A DNA stretch of 37,421 nt. It comes from Gordonia sp. (in: high G+C Gram-positive bacteria). Lineage in GTDB: Bacteria; Actinomycetota; Actinomycetes; Mycobacteriales; Mycobacteriaceae. A program made the position numbers and the translations under genes. Each line of letters opens with the position of its first letter. The first letter of the stretch is position 1. The notes beneath the pieces were generated by a model. It was not told the DNA's origin and ran no database searches. It saw nothing but the letters and a program-made list of their open reading frames with translations. This document shows, piece after piece, positions 17,002-27,017 of the stretch. The stretch lies in the NCBI RefSeq assembly GCF_020438995.1, contig NZ_JAGQTN010000184.1, forward strand, positions 1-37,421, in the 5' to 3' direction.

Positions 17002-17901
17002 ATGCGCCCGAACTTGCAGTCGTATCAGCATGTGGCCTCGGGAAAGGTACGCGAGATCTATGAGATCGACGCCGACACCTTGCTGCTGGTGGCCACCGAC
17101 CGTATCTCCGCCTACGACCATATTCTCCGGCCCGCCATTCGGGACAAAGGCCGCATCCTGACTGCTATGAGCTTTTTCTGGTTCGACGCCCTCGGCGTCC
17201 CGAATCATCTCGCCGGCGGCCCCACGGATGAACGTATCCCTGCCGAGGTCGTGGGCCGCTCGATGGTGGTGCGCAAACTGCCGATGGTGCAGGTCGAATG
17301 CGTCGCACGGGGCTATCTGACCGGTTCGGGCCTGCTCGACTACCGCGCCACCGGCGCGGTGTGCGGAATCGGACTGCCCGAGGGTCTCGGGGAGGCCGAC
17401 AAGCTGCCCGAGCCGATCTTCACCCCGGCCACCAAGGCCGAACAAGGTGAACACGACGAGAACATCAGCTTCGACCGCGTCGTCGAGGATGTGGGCGCCG
17501 AGCAGGCCGCGGCGTTGCGCACCGCGACGCTCGACATCTATTCACGGGGCGCACAACTGGCCGCTGAACGGGGCATAATCCTGGCCGACACCAAGTTCGA
17601 ATTCGGTCTCGGGACCGACGGAGAACTCGTCCTCGCCGACGAGGTGCTGACCCCGGACTCGTCGCGGTACTGGGACGCTGCCGGCTATCGGGCCGGGCAG
17701 GTGCAGCCCAGTTTCGATAAACAGATCGTCCGCAATTGGCTCACCGGGCCCGATTCGGGTTGGGATCGCGCGGCCGACAATCCACCGCCCGAACTGCCCG
17801 AGGACGTAATCGAACGCACTCGGCAGCGGTATATCGAAGCCTATGAATTGATTTCACAGTTGAAGTTCGCCGATTGGCCGGACGCGGAGGTGCGGGGATG
17901 A
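17002..17901 (+). CDS. purC: SAICAR synthase
   Basis: PurC joins CAIR and aspartate with ATP in purine synthesis. The 299-residue protein shows [11 protein letters not shown] at the nucleotide site, [33 protein letters not shown], the [18 protein letters not shown] signature, and LADTKFEFG and [12 protein letters not shown] for metal and substrate. TAGGCT lies 8 bp before the ATG and no clear ribosome site follows it, so the message may be leaderless. The stop overlaps the oligopeptidase start by 4 bp (ATGA), coupling a purine enzyme to a peptidase, an order also found in mycobacteria. Confidence 0.95.
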   Translation: MRPNLQSYQHVASGKVREIYEIDADTLLLVATDRISAYDHILRPAIRDKGRILTAMSFFWFDALGVPNHLAGGPTDERIPAEVVGRSMVVRKLPMVQVECVARGYLTGSGLLDYRATGAVCGIGLPEGLGEADKLPEPIFTPATKAEQGEHDENISFDRVVEDVGAEQAAALRTATLDIYSRGAQLAAERGIILADTKFEFGLGTDGELVLADEVLTPDSSRYWDAAGYRAGQVQPSFDKQIVRNWLTGPDSGWDRAADNPPPELPEDVIERTRQRYIEAYELISQLKFADWPDAEVRG

Positions 17902-20078
17902 GCGTGACCCCGGCCACTCCAGAAGGGAAAACAGTGCCGGAAAAGCAAGCACCCGAAGGCAAGAGCGTGCCACCGGTTGCCAAGAAGGTGCCCACCGAAC
18001 GTACCCATCACGGCGATACCTTCGTCGACGAGTACGAATGGTTGCGCGACAAGCAGAACCAGGAGGTCATCGACTACCTGGAGGCGCAGAACCGCCATAC
18101 CGAGGCTCACACCGGTCATCTCGGTGACCTGAGCAAACAGATCTTCAACGAGATCAAGTCCCGCGTCAAAGAGACCGATATGTCGGTGCCCAGCAGGCGG
18201 GGAAGCTACTGGTACTACTCCCGAACGCAGGCGGGCAAGCAATACGGGATCAGTTGTCGCTGCCCGGTTTCCGGCGACGACGACTGGACACCGCCCAAGA
18301 TCGGTGACAGCGTGCCCGGCGAGGAGATCACCTTCGACGCCAACATCGAGGCGCAGGGTACCGACTTCTTCAGCCTCGGCGCGTTCAGCATCTCCGAGGA
18401 CGGCGACTGGCTGGTCTACGGTGTCGATAACGTCGGCGATGAACGATACACGTTGCGGTTCAAGAACCTTCGGACCGGCGAACTTCTCGACGACGAGATC
18501 CCCGGCACCGCGGGCGGGGCGGTGTGGTCGCTCGACGCCCGGCACGTGTTCTATCCGACCGTGGACGACGCCTGGCGTCCGGATACGGTGTGGCGCCACG
18601 ACATCGGGGCGGGCACCGACGACGTCAAGGTGTTTCACGAGCCCGATGAACGCTACGGGGTGGGTATCGGCACCACACACAGCGACAAGTATCTGATCAT
18701 CGGGGTGAGTTCCAAGATCACCTCGGAGGCATACATTCTCGACTCCACCGATCCGACCGGCGAATTCCGTAGTATCGCGCCGCGCGTGGAGGGCGTGGAA
18801 TACGGCGTCGAACACCTGATCGTCGACGGCGAGGACTACTTCGCCTTCATGCACAACGAGATCCGAGACGGTGTGAAGCTGGAGAACTTCGCCGTCGACA
18901 TCGCCCCCGTCACCGATCCTGCGGCGCGCCGGCCGCTGATCGAGCACGATCCCGGCGTGCGGATCGAGGATCTCGACGCATTCAGCGACTATCTGGTGCT
19001 GTCCTACCGATCCGGCGGTATCCCGCAGTTGTCGATCGCGGATCTGCGCACAGTCGACGGACTGCCGACGGCACGCGATTTCGTCCAGGTGGAGTTCGAT
19101 CAGGGACTGTATTCGGTTGCGCTGGCCGGAAATCCCGAATGGGCGACGCCGCGGCTGCGGATCGCGTACGGCAGCTTCATCGAACCGTCCGAGCTCCTCG
19201 AGCTCGACGTCGCCACCGGCGAACGTACCCTGCTCAAGCGGCAGCCGGTGCTCGGCGGCTACGACCCGGCCGACTACGCGCAGTCACGCGAATGGGCCAC
19301 CGCCGCCGACGGTACCAAGGTGCCGCTGTCGGTGATCCGCCGCAAGGATGTGACAGGTCCGGCGCCGCTGCTGCTGTACGGCTACGGATCGTACGAATCG
19401 AGCCTCGACCCGGCGTTCAGCGCCGCACGGCTGTCGATGCTCGACCGCGGTGTGGTGATGGTGTTCGCCCACATCCGTGGTGGCGGAGAACTCGGTCGGT
19501 ACTGGTACGAAAACGGCAAGACCCTGAGCAAGAAGAACACCTTCACCGACTTCGTCGACGCCGCAAGGTATCTCATCGATTCGGGCTGGACCACGCCCGA
19601 TCAGATGGTGGCCGAGGGCGGTTCGGCGGGCGGTCTGCTCATGGGTGCGGTCGCCAACCTGGCACCCGAACTGTTCCACGGGATTCTGGCGTCGGTGCCG
19701 TTCGTGGACGCGCTCAACTCGATCCTCGATCCGTCGCTGCCGCTGACCGTGACCGAATGGGACGAATGGGGCGACCCGCTGCACAATGCCGAGGTGTACG
19801 AGTACATGAAGTCTTACACCCCGTACGAGAACGTGACGGCCCAGCCGTACCCGCCGATTCTCGCGCTGGCTTCCCTCCACGACACCCGGGTGTTGTTCAC
19901 CGAGGCCGCCAAATGGGTTGCCCGCCTTCAGGAACTGAGCACATCCGAGCATCCGGTTCTGCTCAAGACCGAGATGTCTGCCGGGCACGGCGGAGTCAGC
20001 GGACGCTACAAGAAGTGGGAGGAGGCCTCGTTCGAGCTGGCCTGGATCCTCCAGCAGACCGGAGCCGTCACCTTCTGA
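17898..20078 (+). CDS. ptrB: oligopeptidase B (S9A prolyl oligopeptidase family)
   Basis: This cytoplasmic serine peptidase cleaves short peptides after basic residues. The protein is 726 residues: an N-terminal beta-propeller (about 90-430) and a C-terminal alpha/beta hydrolase. The nucleophile is Ser576 in [11 protein letters not shown]; the catalytic His is about 697 in [28 protein letters not shown] and [12 protein letters not shown] are typical of oligopeptidase B. The ATG at 17898 has GGAGG 7 bp before it and overlaps the purC stop. In M. tuberculosis the equivalent is annotated as two adjacent pieces (ptrBa, ptrBb); here it is one intact frame. Confidence 0.92.
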   Translation: MSVTPATPEGKTVPEKQAPEGKSVPPVAKKVPTERTHHGDTFVDEYEWLRDKQNQEVIDYLEAQNRHTEAHTGHLGDLSKQIFNEIKSRVKETDMSVPSRRGSYWYYSRTQAGKQYGISCRCPVSGDDDWTPPKIGDSVPGEEITFDANIEAQGTDFFSLGAFSISEDGDWLVYGVDNVGDERYTLRFKNLRTGELLDDEIPGTAGGAVWSLDARHVFYPTVDDAWRPDTVWRHDIGAGTDDVKVFHEPDERYGVGIGTTHSDKYLIIGVSSKITSEAYILDSTDPTGEFRSIAPRVEGVEYGVEHLIVDGEDYFAFMHNEIRDGVKLENFAVDIAPVTDPAARRPLIEHDPGVRIEDLDAFSDYLVLSYRSGGIPQLSIADLRTVDGLPTARDFVQVEFDQGLYSVALAGNPEWATPRLRIAYGSFIEPSELLELDVATGERTLLKRQPVLGGYDPADYAQSREWATAADGTKVPLSVIRRKDVTGPAPLLLYGYGSYESSLDPAFSAARLSMLDRGVVMVFAHIRGGGELGRYWYENGKTLSKKNTFTDFVDAARYLIDSGWTTPDQMVAEGGSAGGLLMGAVANLAPELFHGILASVPFVDALNSILDPSLPLTVTEWDEWGDPLHNAEVYEYMKSYTPYENVTAQPYPPILALASLHDTRVLFTEAAKWVARLQELSTSEHPVLLKTEMSAGHGGVSGRYKKWEEASFELAWILQQTGAVTF

Positions 20079-20113
20079 CGAGACCCTCCGCCGGCCGACG
20101 CCCCCACCGCCAG

Positions 20114-20218
20114 TTGAGGTGTGAGGTCGCCAGCGATCGAGCGTGGCAACCCTCGTGAGATAGCGATGTCGTCTCACCGGGTTTCGATGCTCGATCGCTT
20201 GCGCTCCTCGCACCTCAA
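20114..20218. repeat. palindromic REP-like element 1 between convergent genes
   Basis: The left arm (20114-20160) and right arm (20172-20218) are imperfect reverse complements around a loop of about 11 bp. Conserved paired blocks are ttgaggtg/cacctcaa, agcgatcgagc/gctcgatcgct, aaccc/gggtt and gtgaga/tctcac. The right half reads TCTCACC, then a CTCGATCGC block, then CACCTCAATCAA. No open frame for a transposase is present. It lies between the stops of ptrB and the exporter gene and may also act as a terminator. Confidence 0.75.
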
Positions 20219-20232
20219 TCAACGGAAGGGGG

Positions 20233-21774
20233 TCAGTGCGCGATCATCGGTGGGGCGTCCTCGGCCGGGGTGATCCGGGTCCGTGGCAGGAAGTAGGCCG
20301 GGATCAGCGTGAGCGCGACGAGGACGCAGGCGACGATGAACGTCGTCCCGAACGCCGACGCCGCCCAGTCGAACCACTGCTGCGGCGGTTGTGGCGGCAG
20401 GCCTGCCTTGTCGGCGAGTGCGGCGTAGTCCTTTTCGGAGGCGTTCGAGAGGATGGCGAGCCCGGACTCCTTGTGGCTGCTGAGGTTGGTGGCCAGCAGC
20501 ACCGAGAACAGGGCTGTGCCGATCGATGACGAGGTCTGCTGGGTGACGTTCAGCAGGGTCGAACCGTGGGGGACGTCGGTGGGGCGCAGCTTGGCCAGAG
20601 CCGAGGTCATGATCGGGGTCATCGTCATGCCCATACCGAGGCCCTGCACGAACAGCGCACTCCCGATCAGCCAGTACGAGGTGTCCGCACCGAGGAACAT
20701 CAACGGGGTGAGGCCGGCGAAGATCAGCGTGATGCCGACGAGGACGAACTTGCCCGGACCCATCTTGTCGGTGAGCCGCCCTGCGACCGGCATCGTTACC
20801 ATCGCACCGATGCCCTGCGGTGCCAGCAGCAGTCCGGCCATCATGGTGCCCTCACCCCGGACACCGATGAAGTACTGCGGGAACAGCAGCGTCGACCCGA
20901 AGAACGCGATCGCGAACATCGACATCGTGATGAGCGCGTTGCGCAGGGTGGCATTGGTGAACAGGCGCAGGTCGAGCAGCGGCTTGTCGGTGCGTAGCGC
21001 GTGTACGACGAACGCGACGATCAGCACCAGGCCGATACCCGCGGGCACCAGCACGCGGGTCGAGGCGAAGGTGCCCTTCTCGGCGCTGCCCGACAGCCCG
21101 AACAGGAACAGCGCCAGACCGGGGGAGAGCAGCACGAGGCCGAGAACATCGACGTTCGCGCGCGTCGGCTCGTAGTTCTTGTCGAGGACGAACCAGGCGT
21201 AGACGAGGGCGATGATGCCGATCGGCAGGTTGATCAGGAAGATCCAGTGCCAGCTCAATTGCTCGATCAGGAAGCCACCGAGGATCGGTCCGCCGATCGG
21301 GCCGAGCAGCATCGGGATACCGAGGGCGGCCATCACCGAGCCCATCCGTTCCGGGCCCGCGGCCTTGGTGAGGATCATCATGCCGACCGGCATCAGCAGG
21401 CCGCCGCCGAGTCCCTGGATCATCCGGAACGCGACGAGCATCCCGATACTCGAGGCCAGGGCACACAGCGCGGAGCCGAGCGTGAACAGCACCACCGAAG
21501 TGAGAAAGACGTTCTTGGTGCCGAAGCGGCCCGCGGCCCACGCGGACAGCGGAATGACCGCGGCCAGCGACAGGGTGTAGCCGGTCATCGTCCAGGCGGC
21601 GCCGGCGGCGTCGGTGTTGAACTCGTTCTGGAAGGTGTTCTGCGCGACCGACACGACGGTGACGTCGAGGATCGACATGATCGCGCCGAGCACGACCACA
21701 CCGGCGACGATGAGCACCTCTTTGTCGAGATTGGTCTTGTGCGGCGGCGCGGCACCGGCCGGTGAATCGGTCAC
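20233..21774 (-). CDS. EmrB/QacA-family (DHA2) drug:H+ antiporter, copy 1
   Basis: The 513-residue protein is a 14-helix major facilitator. Helix 1 has the DHA2 sequence MSILDVTVVSVAQNTFQNEF, loop 2-3 is AAGRFGTKNVFL, and motif C is in helix 5 (ALGIPMLLGPIGGPILGG). It should export hydrophobic drugs or lipids in exchange for protons. I chose the GTG at 21774, preceded by AGGAG at 21780-21784; a longer frame back to 21849 would begin in the promoter. It is a tandem paralogue of the next gene. A 27-bp motif shared with the marR promoter lies at 21829-21855, so it may have its own MarR-controlled promoter. Confidence 0.88.
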   Translation of the reverse strand: MTDSPAGAAPPHKTNLDKEVLIVAGVVVLGAIMSILDVTVVSVAQNTFQNEFNTDAAGAAWTMTGYTLSLAAVIPLSAWAAGRFGTKNVFLTSVVLFTLGSALCALASSIGMLVAFRMIQGLGGGLLMPVGMMILTKAAGPERMGSVMAALGIPMLLGPIGGPILGGFLIEQLSWHWIFLINLPIGIIALVYAWFVLDKNYEPTRANVDVLGLVLLSPGLALFLFGLSGSAEKGTFASTRVLVPAGIGLVLIVAFVVHALRTDKPLLDLRLFTNATLRNALITMSMFAIAFFGSTLLFPQYFIGVRGEGTMMAGLLLAPQGIGAMVTMPVAGRLTDKMGPGKFVLVGITLIFAGLTPLMFLGADTSYWLIGSALFVQGLGMGMTMTPIMTSALAKLRPTDVPHGSTLLNVTQQTSSSIGTALFSVLLATNLSSHKESGLAILSNASEKDYAALADKAGLPPQPPQQWFDWAASAFGTTFIVACVLVALTLIPAYFLPRTRITPAEDAPPMIAH

Positions 21775-21828
21775 AAGGTCTCCTGTGCGTGATGGGGGCC
21801 GAGGACGGAAGTCGCCACGGGCGTCCCT

Positions 21829-21855
21829 GCAACTATTGCACCGGCACAAGCAATG
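21829..21855 (-). promoter_or_regulatory. candidate MarR operator, copy A
   Basis: The plus strand reads gcaactatt-N9-caagcaatg. The same layout with the same spacing occurs in front of marR (24059-24085): gcaactatt-N9-caagcattg. Nineteen of 27 positions agree. The site lies 55 bp before the chosen exporter start. It also contains ATTGC-N10-GCAAT. Shared position before regulator and target suggests autoregulation plus target control. Confidence 0.55.
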
Positions 21856-21882
21856 TGGGCAGGTGAGGGTCCGGACGCGACT

Positions 21883-21914
21883 GTGCCCGTGCCGGACGAA
21901 CCGGGCACGGGCAC
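21883..21914 (-). terminator. hairpin terminator after exporter copy 2
   Basis: GTGCCCGTGCC pairs perfectly with GGCACGGGCAC around a short loop, immediately after the stop of exporter copy 2. There is no T-tract, as is common in actinobacteria. It separates the marR-exporter 2 unit from exporter 1. Confidence 0.6.
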
Positions 21915-21927
21915 GAGGTCGGCGACC

Positions 21928-23490
21928 TCAGTGCATCATCACCGGGGCGGACTCGGCGCCGGCGATCCGCTTACGCGGCAGGAAGAACGCCGGGACGAAG
22001 GTGACCGCGATGAGCACGGCGGAGATGACGAACGCGCCGGCGAAGGCGGACGCGCCCCAGTCCAGCCACTGCGTGGGTACCTCGGCGGGGGCCTGACCGG
22101 CTGCGACGAGCTTGTCGTACTGCTCGGGCGCGGCGTTGGAAGCGATCGCCAGCTTCGACTCGGCGTGCGCGGCCAGGTTGGAGGCCAGCACCACCGAGAT
22201 GATGGCGGTACCGATCGATGAGGCCGTCTGCTGCACCACGTTCACCAGCGTCGAACCGTCGGGAACTTGCGACGAGTTCAGGGTGGCCAGCGCCGACGAC
22301 ATGATCGGCATCATCGTCATGCCCATGCCCAGACCCTGCACGAACAGTGCCCCGCACAGCAACCAGTACGAGCTGTCGGCGCCGAGGAAGGTGAAAGTGC
22401 CCATACCCAGGGCGATCAGGACCAGGCCGCCCAGGACGAACTTGCCCGGACCCATCTTGTCGGTGAGTCGGCCGGCGATCGGCATCGTGATCATCGCGCC
22501 GATACCCTGCGGTGCCAGCAGCAGACCGGCGGCCAGGGTCGATTCGCCGCGGATACCGATGAAGTACTGCGGGTACAGCAGCGAGGCGCCGAAGAACGCG
22601 ATCATGAAGAGTGTCATCGCGATCACCGATATGGACAGGGTCCGGTTCCCGAACAGCCGCAGATCCAGCAGCGGGGCCTTGCTGCGGAGGGCGTGGGCGA
22701 TGAACGCCAGGATCAGCACCAGGCCCACGGCCGCGGGAATGAGCACCTTGGCGGCGAGGAACGTGCCTTCTTCGGCACTGACGGAGATGCCGTAGAGGAA
22801 CAGCGCCAGGCCGGGGGACAGCAGCACCAGCCCGATGATGTCGATCGAGGGCCGGCTGGTCTCCTGCTTGTCGCGCAGGACGATCCACGAGTACACGAAC
22901 GCGACGATGCCGACGGGCACGTTGATCAAGAACACCCAGTGCCAGCTCGCCTTCTCGATGAGCAGCCCGCCCAGGATCGGGCCGGCGATCGGGCCCAGCA
23001 GCATCGGGATACCGAGGACGGCCATGACCGAACCGACGCGTTCGGGGCCGGCGGCCTTGGTGAGGATCATCATGCCGACGGGCATCAGCAGACCGCCGCC
23101 GAGGCCCTGGATCACGCGGAACGCCACCAGCATGCCGATGCTGGAGGCCATCGCACACAGGGCCGAGCCGATGGTGAACAGCACCAGGGAGGTCAGGTAC
23201 ACGTTGCGGGCACCGAACCGGGCCACCGCCCAGCTCGACAGCGGGATCACCGCGGCCAGGGCCAGGGTGTAGCCGGTCATCGTCCAGGCGGCGCCGGCGG
23301 CGTCGGTGCCGAATTCGTTCTGGAAGGTGTTCTGCGCGACGGCGACGACGGTGACGTCGAGGATCGACATGATGGCGCCGAGGACGACGACGCCCGCGAC
23401 CAGCAGCACCTTGCGGTCGAGGCCGCCCTGTGGTGCCGGGGCCGGCGGCGTCTGCGTGGACGCCGGCGAGTTGCCGGTGGTGGAGGACAT
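21928..23490 (-). CDS. EmrB/QacA-family (DHA2) drug:H+ antiporter, copy 2
   Basis: The 520-residue protein is very similar to copy 1 across its whole length (for example GLGGGLLMPVGMMILTKAAG and LTDKMGPGKFVL are identical in both). It has 14 predicted helices, the DHA2 helix-1 sequence MSILDVTVVAVAQNTFQNEF and the helix-5 motif LGPIAGPILGG. The ATG at 23490 has AGGAAAA upstream; the open frame runs back to 23559 but overlaps marR. It starts 41 bp after the marR stop on the same strand, so marR and this gene form an operon. The differences from copy 1 are concentrated in the N-terminus, the loop before the last helix and the linker after helix 6. Confidence 0.9.
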   Translation of the reverse strand: MSSTTGNSPASTQTPPAPAPQGGLDRKVLLVAGVVVLGAIMSILDVTVVAVAQNTFQNEFGTDAAGAAWTMTGYTLALAAVIPLSSWAVARFGARNVYLTSLVLFTIGSALCAMASSIGMLVAFRVIQGLGGGLLMPVGMMILTKAAGPERVGSVMAVLGIPMLLGPIAGPILGGLLIEKASWHWVFLINVPVGIVAFVYSWIVLRDKQETSRPSIDIIGLVLLSPGLALFLYGISVSAEEGTFLAAKVLIPAAVGLVLILAFIAHALRSKAPLLDLRLFGNRTLSISVIAMTLFMIAFFGASLLYPQYFIGIRGESTLAAGLLLAPQGIGAMITMPIAGRLTDKMGPGKFVLGGLVLIALGMGTFTFLGADSSYWLLCGALFVQGLGMGMTMMPIMSSALATLNSSQVPDGSTLVNVVQQTASSIGTAIISVVLASNLAAHAESKLAIASNAAPEQYDKLVAAGQAPAEVPTQWLDWGASAFAGAFVISAVLIAVTFVPAFFLPRKRIAGAESAPVMMH

Positions 23491-23531
23491 AGCGGTTTTC
23501 CTGTCGTGATGAGAGGTAATGGCGAATCTGG

Positions 23532-24038
23532 TCAGACGGTGTGCGGTGCGGCGGTGCACGCGGCGAAATAGTCGGTGTCGGCGTGCAGGATCCTGTTGAG
23601 TGCGTCCCGGAGCTGGTCACTGACGTCGGCGGGCAGGGTGTCGACGAAGCTGGTGATCGTCTGTTCCTTGACGGCCCGCTCGGAGTCGATGAACCGCTGC
23701 CCGGCGGCGGTCAGCGAGATCCGTTTGACGCGCCGGTCGGTGTCGTCCTCGCGGCGGTTGACCAGGTCGGCGCCGACGAGTTTGTCGACGGTGCGGCCGG
23801 TGGCCGCCAGCGACAGGTGGATGCGTTCGGCGATCTCGTTCACCGACAGCGCCCGGTCGTGGGAGCCGACGGTGAACAGCACCTTGAGCTGGGAGAACGT
23901 CAGGTCGGTGCCCGCCAGGAAGTCCGTCGCGTTGGTCTTGGCGGCGGTCATGAACCTGTGCAGGAACTCGGCCAGCGCCGCACACGTCTCGCCGGTCGCT
24001 TGGCCGGCTTCAGTGGTGGCATGGGCTGGATTGGTCAC
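23532..24038 (-). CDS. MarR-family transcriptional regulator
   Basis: The 168-residue protein has a MarR winged helix: TFSQLKVLFTVGSHDRALSVNEIAERIHLSLAATGRTVDKLVGADLVNRREDDTDRRVKRISLTAAGQRFID, with the wing motif DDTDRRVKRISLT. MarR proteins are dimers that leave DNA when they bind a small aromatic ligand. The GTG start follows a likely -10 (TAGCAT) by 6 bp, so the transcript may be leaderless. It precedes exporter copy 2 on the same strand, a standard arrangement for control of drug export. A 27-bp motif over its promoter is repeated in front of exporter copy 1. Confidence 0.9.
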   Translation of the reverse strand: MTNPAHATTEAGQATGETCAALAEFLHRFMTAAKTNATDFLAGTDLTFSQLKVLFTVGSHDRALSVNEIAERIHLSLAATGRTVDKLVGADLVNRREDDTDRRVKRISLTAAGQRFIDSERAVKEQTITSFVDTLPADVSDQLRDALNRILHADTDYFAACTAAPHTV

Positions 24039-24044
24039 CCGAAA

Positions 24045-24085
24045 ATGCTAACTCCGATGCAACTATTTCGTGAACGCAAGCATTG
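24045..24085 (-). promoter_or_regulatory. marR promoter and candidate MarR operator, copy B
   Basis: On the minus strand TTCACG and TAGCAT (24045-24050) are spaced about 18 bp and would start transcription near the GTG. The 27-bp motif gcaactatt-N9-caagcattg (plus strand 24059-24085) covers the -35 and part of the spacer, suitable for repression. Confidence 0.5.
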
Positions 24086-24161
24086 GTGATGTTGGGCACC
24101 CGATGCGATCGGTGTGAGCGCAACCACGCGCCGGGCCGGGGTGTGACTACGCTTGGCCGCT

Positions 24162-24647
24162 ATGGCCAATATCAAAGAGATCCCCGTACATGCCCTCGAC
24201 GGCTCCGACCTGGACCTGAGTACCTTCACCGGACCGCTGCTGGTGGTGAACGTCGCCAGCAAATGCGGACTCACCCCGCAGTACACCGCGCTGGAGAAGC
24301 TCGCCGGCACGTACGGTGATCGCGGTCTGACCGTCGTCGGGGTGCCCTGCAACCAGTTCGCCGGGCAGGAACCGGGCTCGGCCGAGGAGATTGCCACCTT
24401 CTGTTCGTCTACTTACGGCGTCACGTTCCCGCTGCTGGAGAAGGCCGACGTCAACGGCGACGACCGGCACCCCCTGTACGCCGAGCTCACCCAGACCGCC
24501 GACGCGAAGGGCGAGGCCGGAGATATCCAGTGGAACTTCGAGAAGTTCCTCGTCGGTGCCGACGGCAGCGTCGTGGGCCGTTTCCGGCCGCGCACCGAGC
24601 CCGACGCCCCCGAGGTGATCGAGGCCATCGAGGCCGCGCTCGCCTGA
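24162..24647 (+). CDS. glutathione peroxidase-family thiol peroxidase
   Basis: The 161-residue protein is a short bacterial glutathione peroxidase homologue. The catalytic tetrad is visible: Cys35 (VASKCGLTPQY), Gln65 (VPCNQFAGQEPG), Trp124 and Asn125 (IQWNFEKFLV). Cys81 is a possible resolving cysteine, typical of members that use thioredoxin rather than glutathione, which suits an actinobacterium. I chose the ATG at 24162 over the TTG at 24153; TACGCT ends 8 bp before it and there is no ribosome site, so the mRNA may be leaderless. It diverges from marR with about 120 bp between the starts. Confidence 0.9.
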   Translation: MANIKEIPVHALDGSDLDLSTFTGPLLVVNVASKCGLTPQYTALEKLAGTYGDRGLTVVGVPCNQFAGQEPGSAEEIATFCSSTYGVTFPLLEKADVNGDDRHPLYAELTQTADAKGEAGDIQWNFEKFLVGADGSVVGRFRPRTEPDAPEVIEAIEAALA

Positions 24648-24657
24648 TGACAGGGTC

Positions 24658-24681
24658 GGGGCGCGCTTCACGATGCGCCCC
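24658..24681 (+). terminator. hairpin after the glutathione peroxidase gene
   Basis: GGGGCGC and GCGCCCC pair around a 10-base loop, 11 bp after the stop. No T-tract is present. It probably ends the single-gene transcript before purS. Confidence 0.45.
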
Positions 24682-24746
24682 GGCCCGGGCTCACCCGGTA
24701 AGGTGAGTGCTCATTGATTCCGTAAGAGACGAGGAGCGTACGGACG

Positions 24747-24983
24747 ATGGCGCGTGTGGTGGTCGATGTGATGCCCAAGGCCGAGATTCTCGACCCGCAG
24801 GGCCAGGCGATCGTCGGGGCGCTGGGCCGTCTCGGTTTCGCCGGGATCGCGGACGTCCGGCAGGGCAAGCGGTTCGAGCTGGAGGTCGACGACTCTGTCG
24901 ACGACGCCACACTCGAGCGGATCGCCGAGGAACTGCTGACCAATATGGTCATCGAAAATTTCAGCGTCTCGCGGGTGAGCTGA
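24747..24983 (+). CDS. purS: phosphoribosylformylglycinamidine synthase subunit PurS
   Basis: PurS is the small structural subunit that bridges PurQ and PurL in the fourth step of purine synthesis. The 78-residue protein is typical: [30 protein letters not shown], then [12 protein letters not shown] and [18 protein letters not shown] at 24730-24735 lies about 11 bp before the ATG. purQ starts 4 bp after the stop, so the two are an operon. purL is not in the window immediately downstream; an aminopeptidase gene occupies that place. Confidence 0.94.
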   Translation: MARVVVDVMPKAEILDPQGQAIVGALGRLGFAGIADVRQGKRFELEVDDSVDDATLERIAEELLTNMVIENFSVSRVS

Positions 24984-24987
24984 GCTC

Positions 24988-25668
24988 ATGGCTGTGCGTA
25001 TCGGTGTCATCACCTTCCCCGGAACCCTCGACGACGTCGACGCCGCGCGCGCCGCGCGCCTGGCCGGTGCCGAACCGGTCGCGCTGTGGCACGGCGACGA
25101 TGACCTCAAGGGCGTCGACGCGGTCATCGTGCCCGGCGGCTTCTCCTACGGCGACTACCTGCGCGCCGGTGCCATCGCCAAGTTCGCGCCGGTGATGCAG
25201 TCGGTGGTCGACGCCGCGGGCAAGGGCATGCCGGTCCTGGGTATCTGCAACGGTTTCCAGATCCTGTGCGAGGCCGGTCTGTTGCCGGGTGCCCTCATCC
25301 GCAACGAGGGCCTGCACTTCATCTGCCGCGACGAATGGCTGCGCGTCGAATCGAACACCACCGCCTGGACCAGCCGGTTCGAGCGGGGTGCGGAGATCCT
25401 GATCCCGCTCAAGTCCGGTGAGGGCCGGTTCGTCGCACCGCAGCGCAAACTCGAAGAGCTTGAGGGTGAGGGTCGCGTCGTGTTCACGTATGCGGGCGGT
25501 AACCCCAACGGGTCGACCCTGAACATCGCGGGCATCAGCAACGAGACCGGCCGCGTCGTCGGGCTCATGCCGCACCCCGAACACGCCACCGAGGCGCTGA
25601 CCGGTCCGAGCGACGACGGCCTCGGGCTGTTCTACTCGGCCATCGACTCCATCCTCGCCACCGTCTGA
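24988..25668 (+). CDS. purQ: phosphoribosylformylglycinamidine synthase subunit PurQ (glutaminase)
   Basis: PurQ supplies ammonia from glutamine to PurL. The 226-residue class-I amidotransferase has [29 protein letters not shown], the nucleophile elbow GICNGFQIL (Cys87) and MPHPEHA with the catalytic His/Glu pair. It follows purS by 4 bp, and the M18 aminopeptidase gene starts 3 bp after it, so the three are probably one transcript. Confidence 0.95.
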   Translation: MAVRIGVITFPGTLDDVDAARAARLAGAEPVALWHGDDDLKGVDAVIVPGGFSYGDYLRAGAIAKFAPVMQSVVDAAGKGMPVLGICNGFQILCEAGLLPGALIRNEGLHFICRDEWLRVESNTTAWTSRFERGAEILIPLKSGEGRFVAPQRKLEELEGEGRVVFTYAGGNPNGSTLNIAGISNETGRVVGLMPHPEHATEALTGPSDDGLGLFYSAIDSILATV

Positions 25669-25671
25669 GCC

Positions 25672-26985
25672 ATGATCGGCACCAGTGCGACGGCCGCGGG
25701 TCTCGGTGAATTCATCGACGCCTCGCCGTCGCCGTTCCACGTATGTGCCACCGCCGCAGGCGTTCTCGATGCCGCCGGCTACACCCGGCTGTACGAGGAA
25801 CAGAACTGGCCGTCGGCGGCGGGCCGGCACTATGTGATCCGCGGCGGATCGATCATCGCCTGGTCCGGCGGTGCCGATACCGGTGCGGGTTTCCGAATCG
25901 TCGGCGGTCATACCGACTCACCCAACCTGCGGCTCAAACAGCACCCGGACCGCAACGACGCCGGTGTGGGCGTGGTGGCGCTCGAACCGTACGGCGGTGC
26001 CTGGCTCAACTCGTGGCTCGACCGCGACCTCGGGTTGTCGGGGCGGCTGGCATATCGCACCGCGACAGGTGTGGAGCACCGGCTGATCCTCATCGACGAG
26101 CCGGTGCTGCGCGTACCGCAGTTGGCGATCCACCTGTCCGAGGACCGCAAGGGCGTGTCCCTGGATCCGCAGAAGCACGTGAACGCCATCTGGCACACTG
26201 CCGACGCCGAACCCGACATTCTGTCGTGGGTGGCGCGGCGTGCGGGCATCGAACCGGTTGACCTGCTCGGCTGGGACCTGATGACGCACGACGTCACCCC
26301 GTCCCGCATCATCGGCGCCGAACAGGACCTGCTGAGTGCCCCGCGCCTGGACAACCAGGGCACCTGCTACGCCGGTCTGCGCGCACTCCTCGACGCTGAT
26401 GACCAAGTGGCCGCCCGTCAACACGAATCCGAACCCGTCGGCCATCGGCCCGCCCGGATGCTCGCCCTGTTCGATCACGAGGAGGTGGGCAGCGGCTCCG
26501 AACGCGGCGCCGCCTCCGACTTCCTCGCCACGATCTGCGAACGAATAGTGTTGGCAGAGAGAGGATCCCGAGCCGACTACCTACGCGCGATGGCGTCCAG
26601 CTTCTGTGTCTCCGGCGACATGGCCCACGCGACCCACCCCAACTACCCCGACCGCCACGAACCCAACCACCGCATCACCATCAACGGCGGCCCGGTCCTC
26701 AAGGTCAACCAGAACCTCCGCTACGCCTCGGATTCCTTGGGAGAAGCCGTCTTCGCCGTGGCCTGCGCCGACGCCGGCGTCCCCCTGCAGCGCTACACCC
26801 ACCGCGCCGACCTCCCCTGCGGCTCCACCATCGGCCCCATCACCGCCACCCGCACCGGCCTACGCACCGTCGACGTCGGCGCCCCCCAGTTGGCGATGCA
26901 CAGCTCCCGCGAACTCATGGGCACCCACGACGTCCCCATGTATTCCGCCGCCCTACAAGCCTTCTACCTCTCCACCGCCCGATAG
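25672..26985 (+). CDS. pepC: M18-family aspartyl/broad aminopeptidase
   Basis: This is a cytosolic zinc aminopeptidase that forms a tetrahedral dodecamer in known members. The 437-residue protein shows [13 protein letters not shown] (zinc His), [13 protein letters not shown] (bridging Asp), [19 protein letters not shown] (Glu-Glu), a [16 protein letters not shown] segment and [16 protein letters not shown] (final zinc His). The start lies 3 bp after purQ. In mycobacteria the M18 gene (pepC, Rv0800) also lies close to the pur genes. From about 26380 the coding strand becomes clearly C-rich compared with the first half, with no break in the frame. Confidence 0.92.
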   Translation: MIGTSATAAGLGEFIDASPSPFHVCATAAGVLDAAGYTRLYEEQNWPSAAGRHYVIRGGSIIAWSGGADTGAGFRIVGGHTDSPNLRLKQHPDRNDAGVGVVALEPYGGAWLNSWLDRDLGLSGRLAYRTATGVEHRLILIDEPVLRVPQLAIHLSEDRKGVSLDPQKHVNAIWHTADAEPDILSWVARRAGIEPVDLLGWDLMTHDVTPSRIIGAEQDLLSAPRLDNQGTCYAGLRALLDADDQVAARQHESEPVGHRPARMLALFDHEEVGSGSERGAASDFLATICERIVLAERGSRADYLRAMASSFCVSGDMAHATHPNYPDRHEPNHRITINGGPVLKVNQNLRYASDSLGEAVFAVACADAGVPLQRYTHRADLPCGSTIGPITATRTGLRTVDVGAPQLAMHSSRELMGTHDVPMYSAALQAFYLSTAR

Positions 26986-27017
26986 GCAGAGTTCGAGGTG
27001 GTCGTGCCATGCGGTCG

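Noticed and set aside
22267-23571. A 434-codon plus-strand frame rich in Arg, Asp, Gln and His
   Set aside because: It is the antisense shadow of exporter copy 2, which has clear family motifs.
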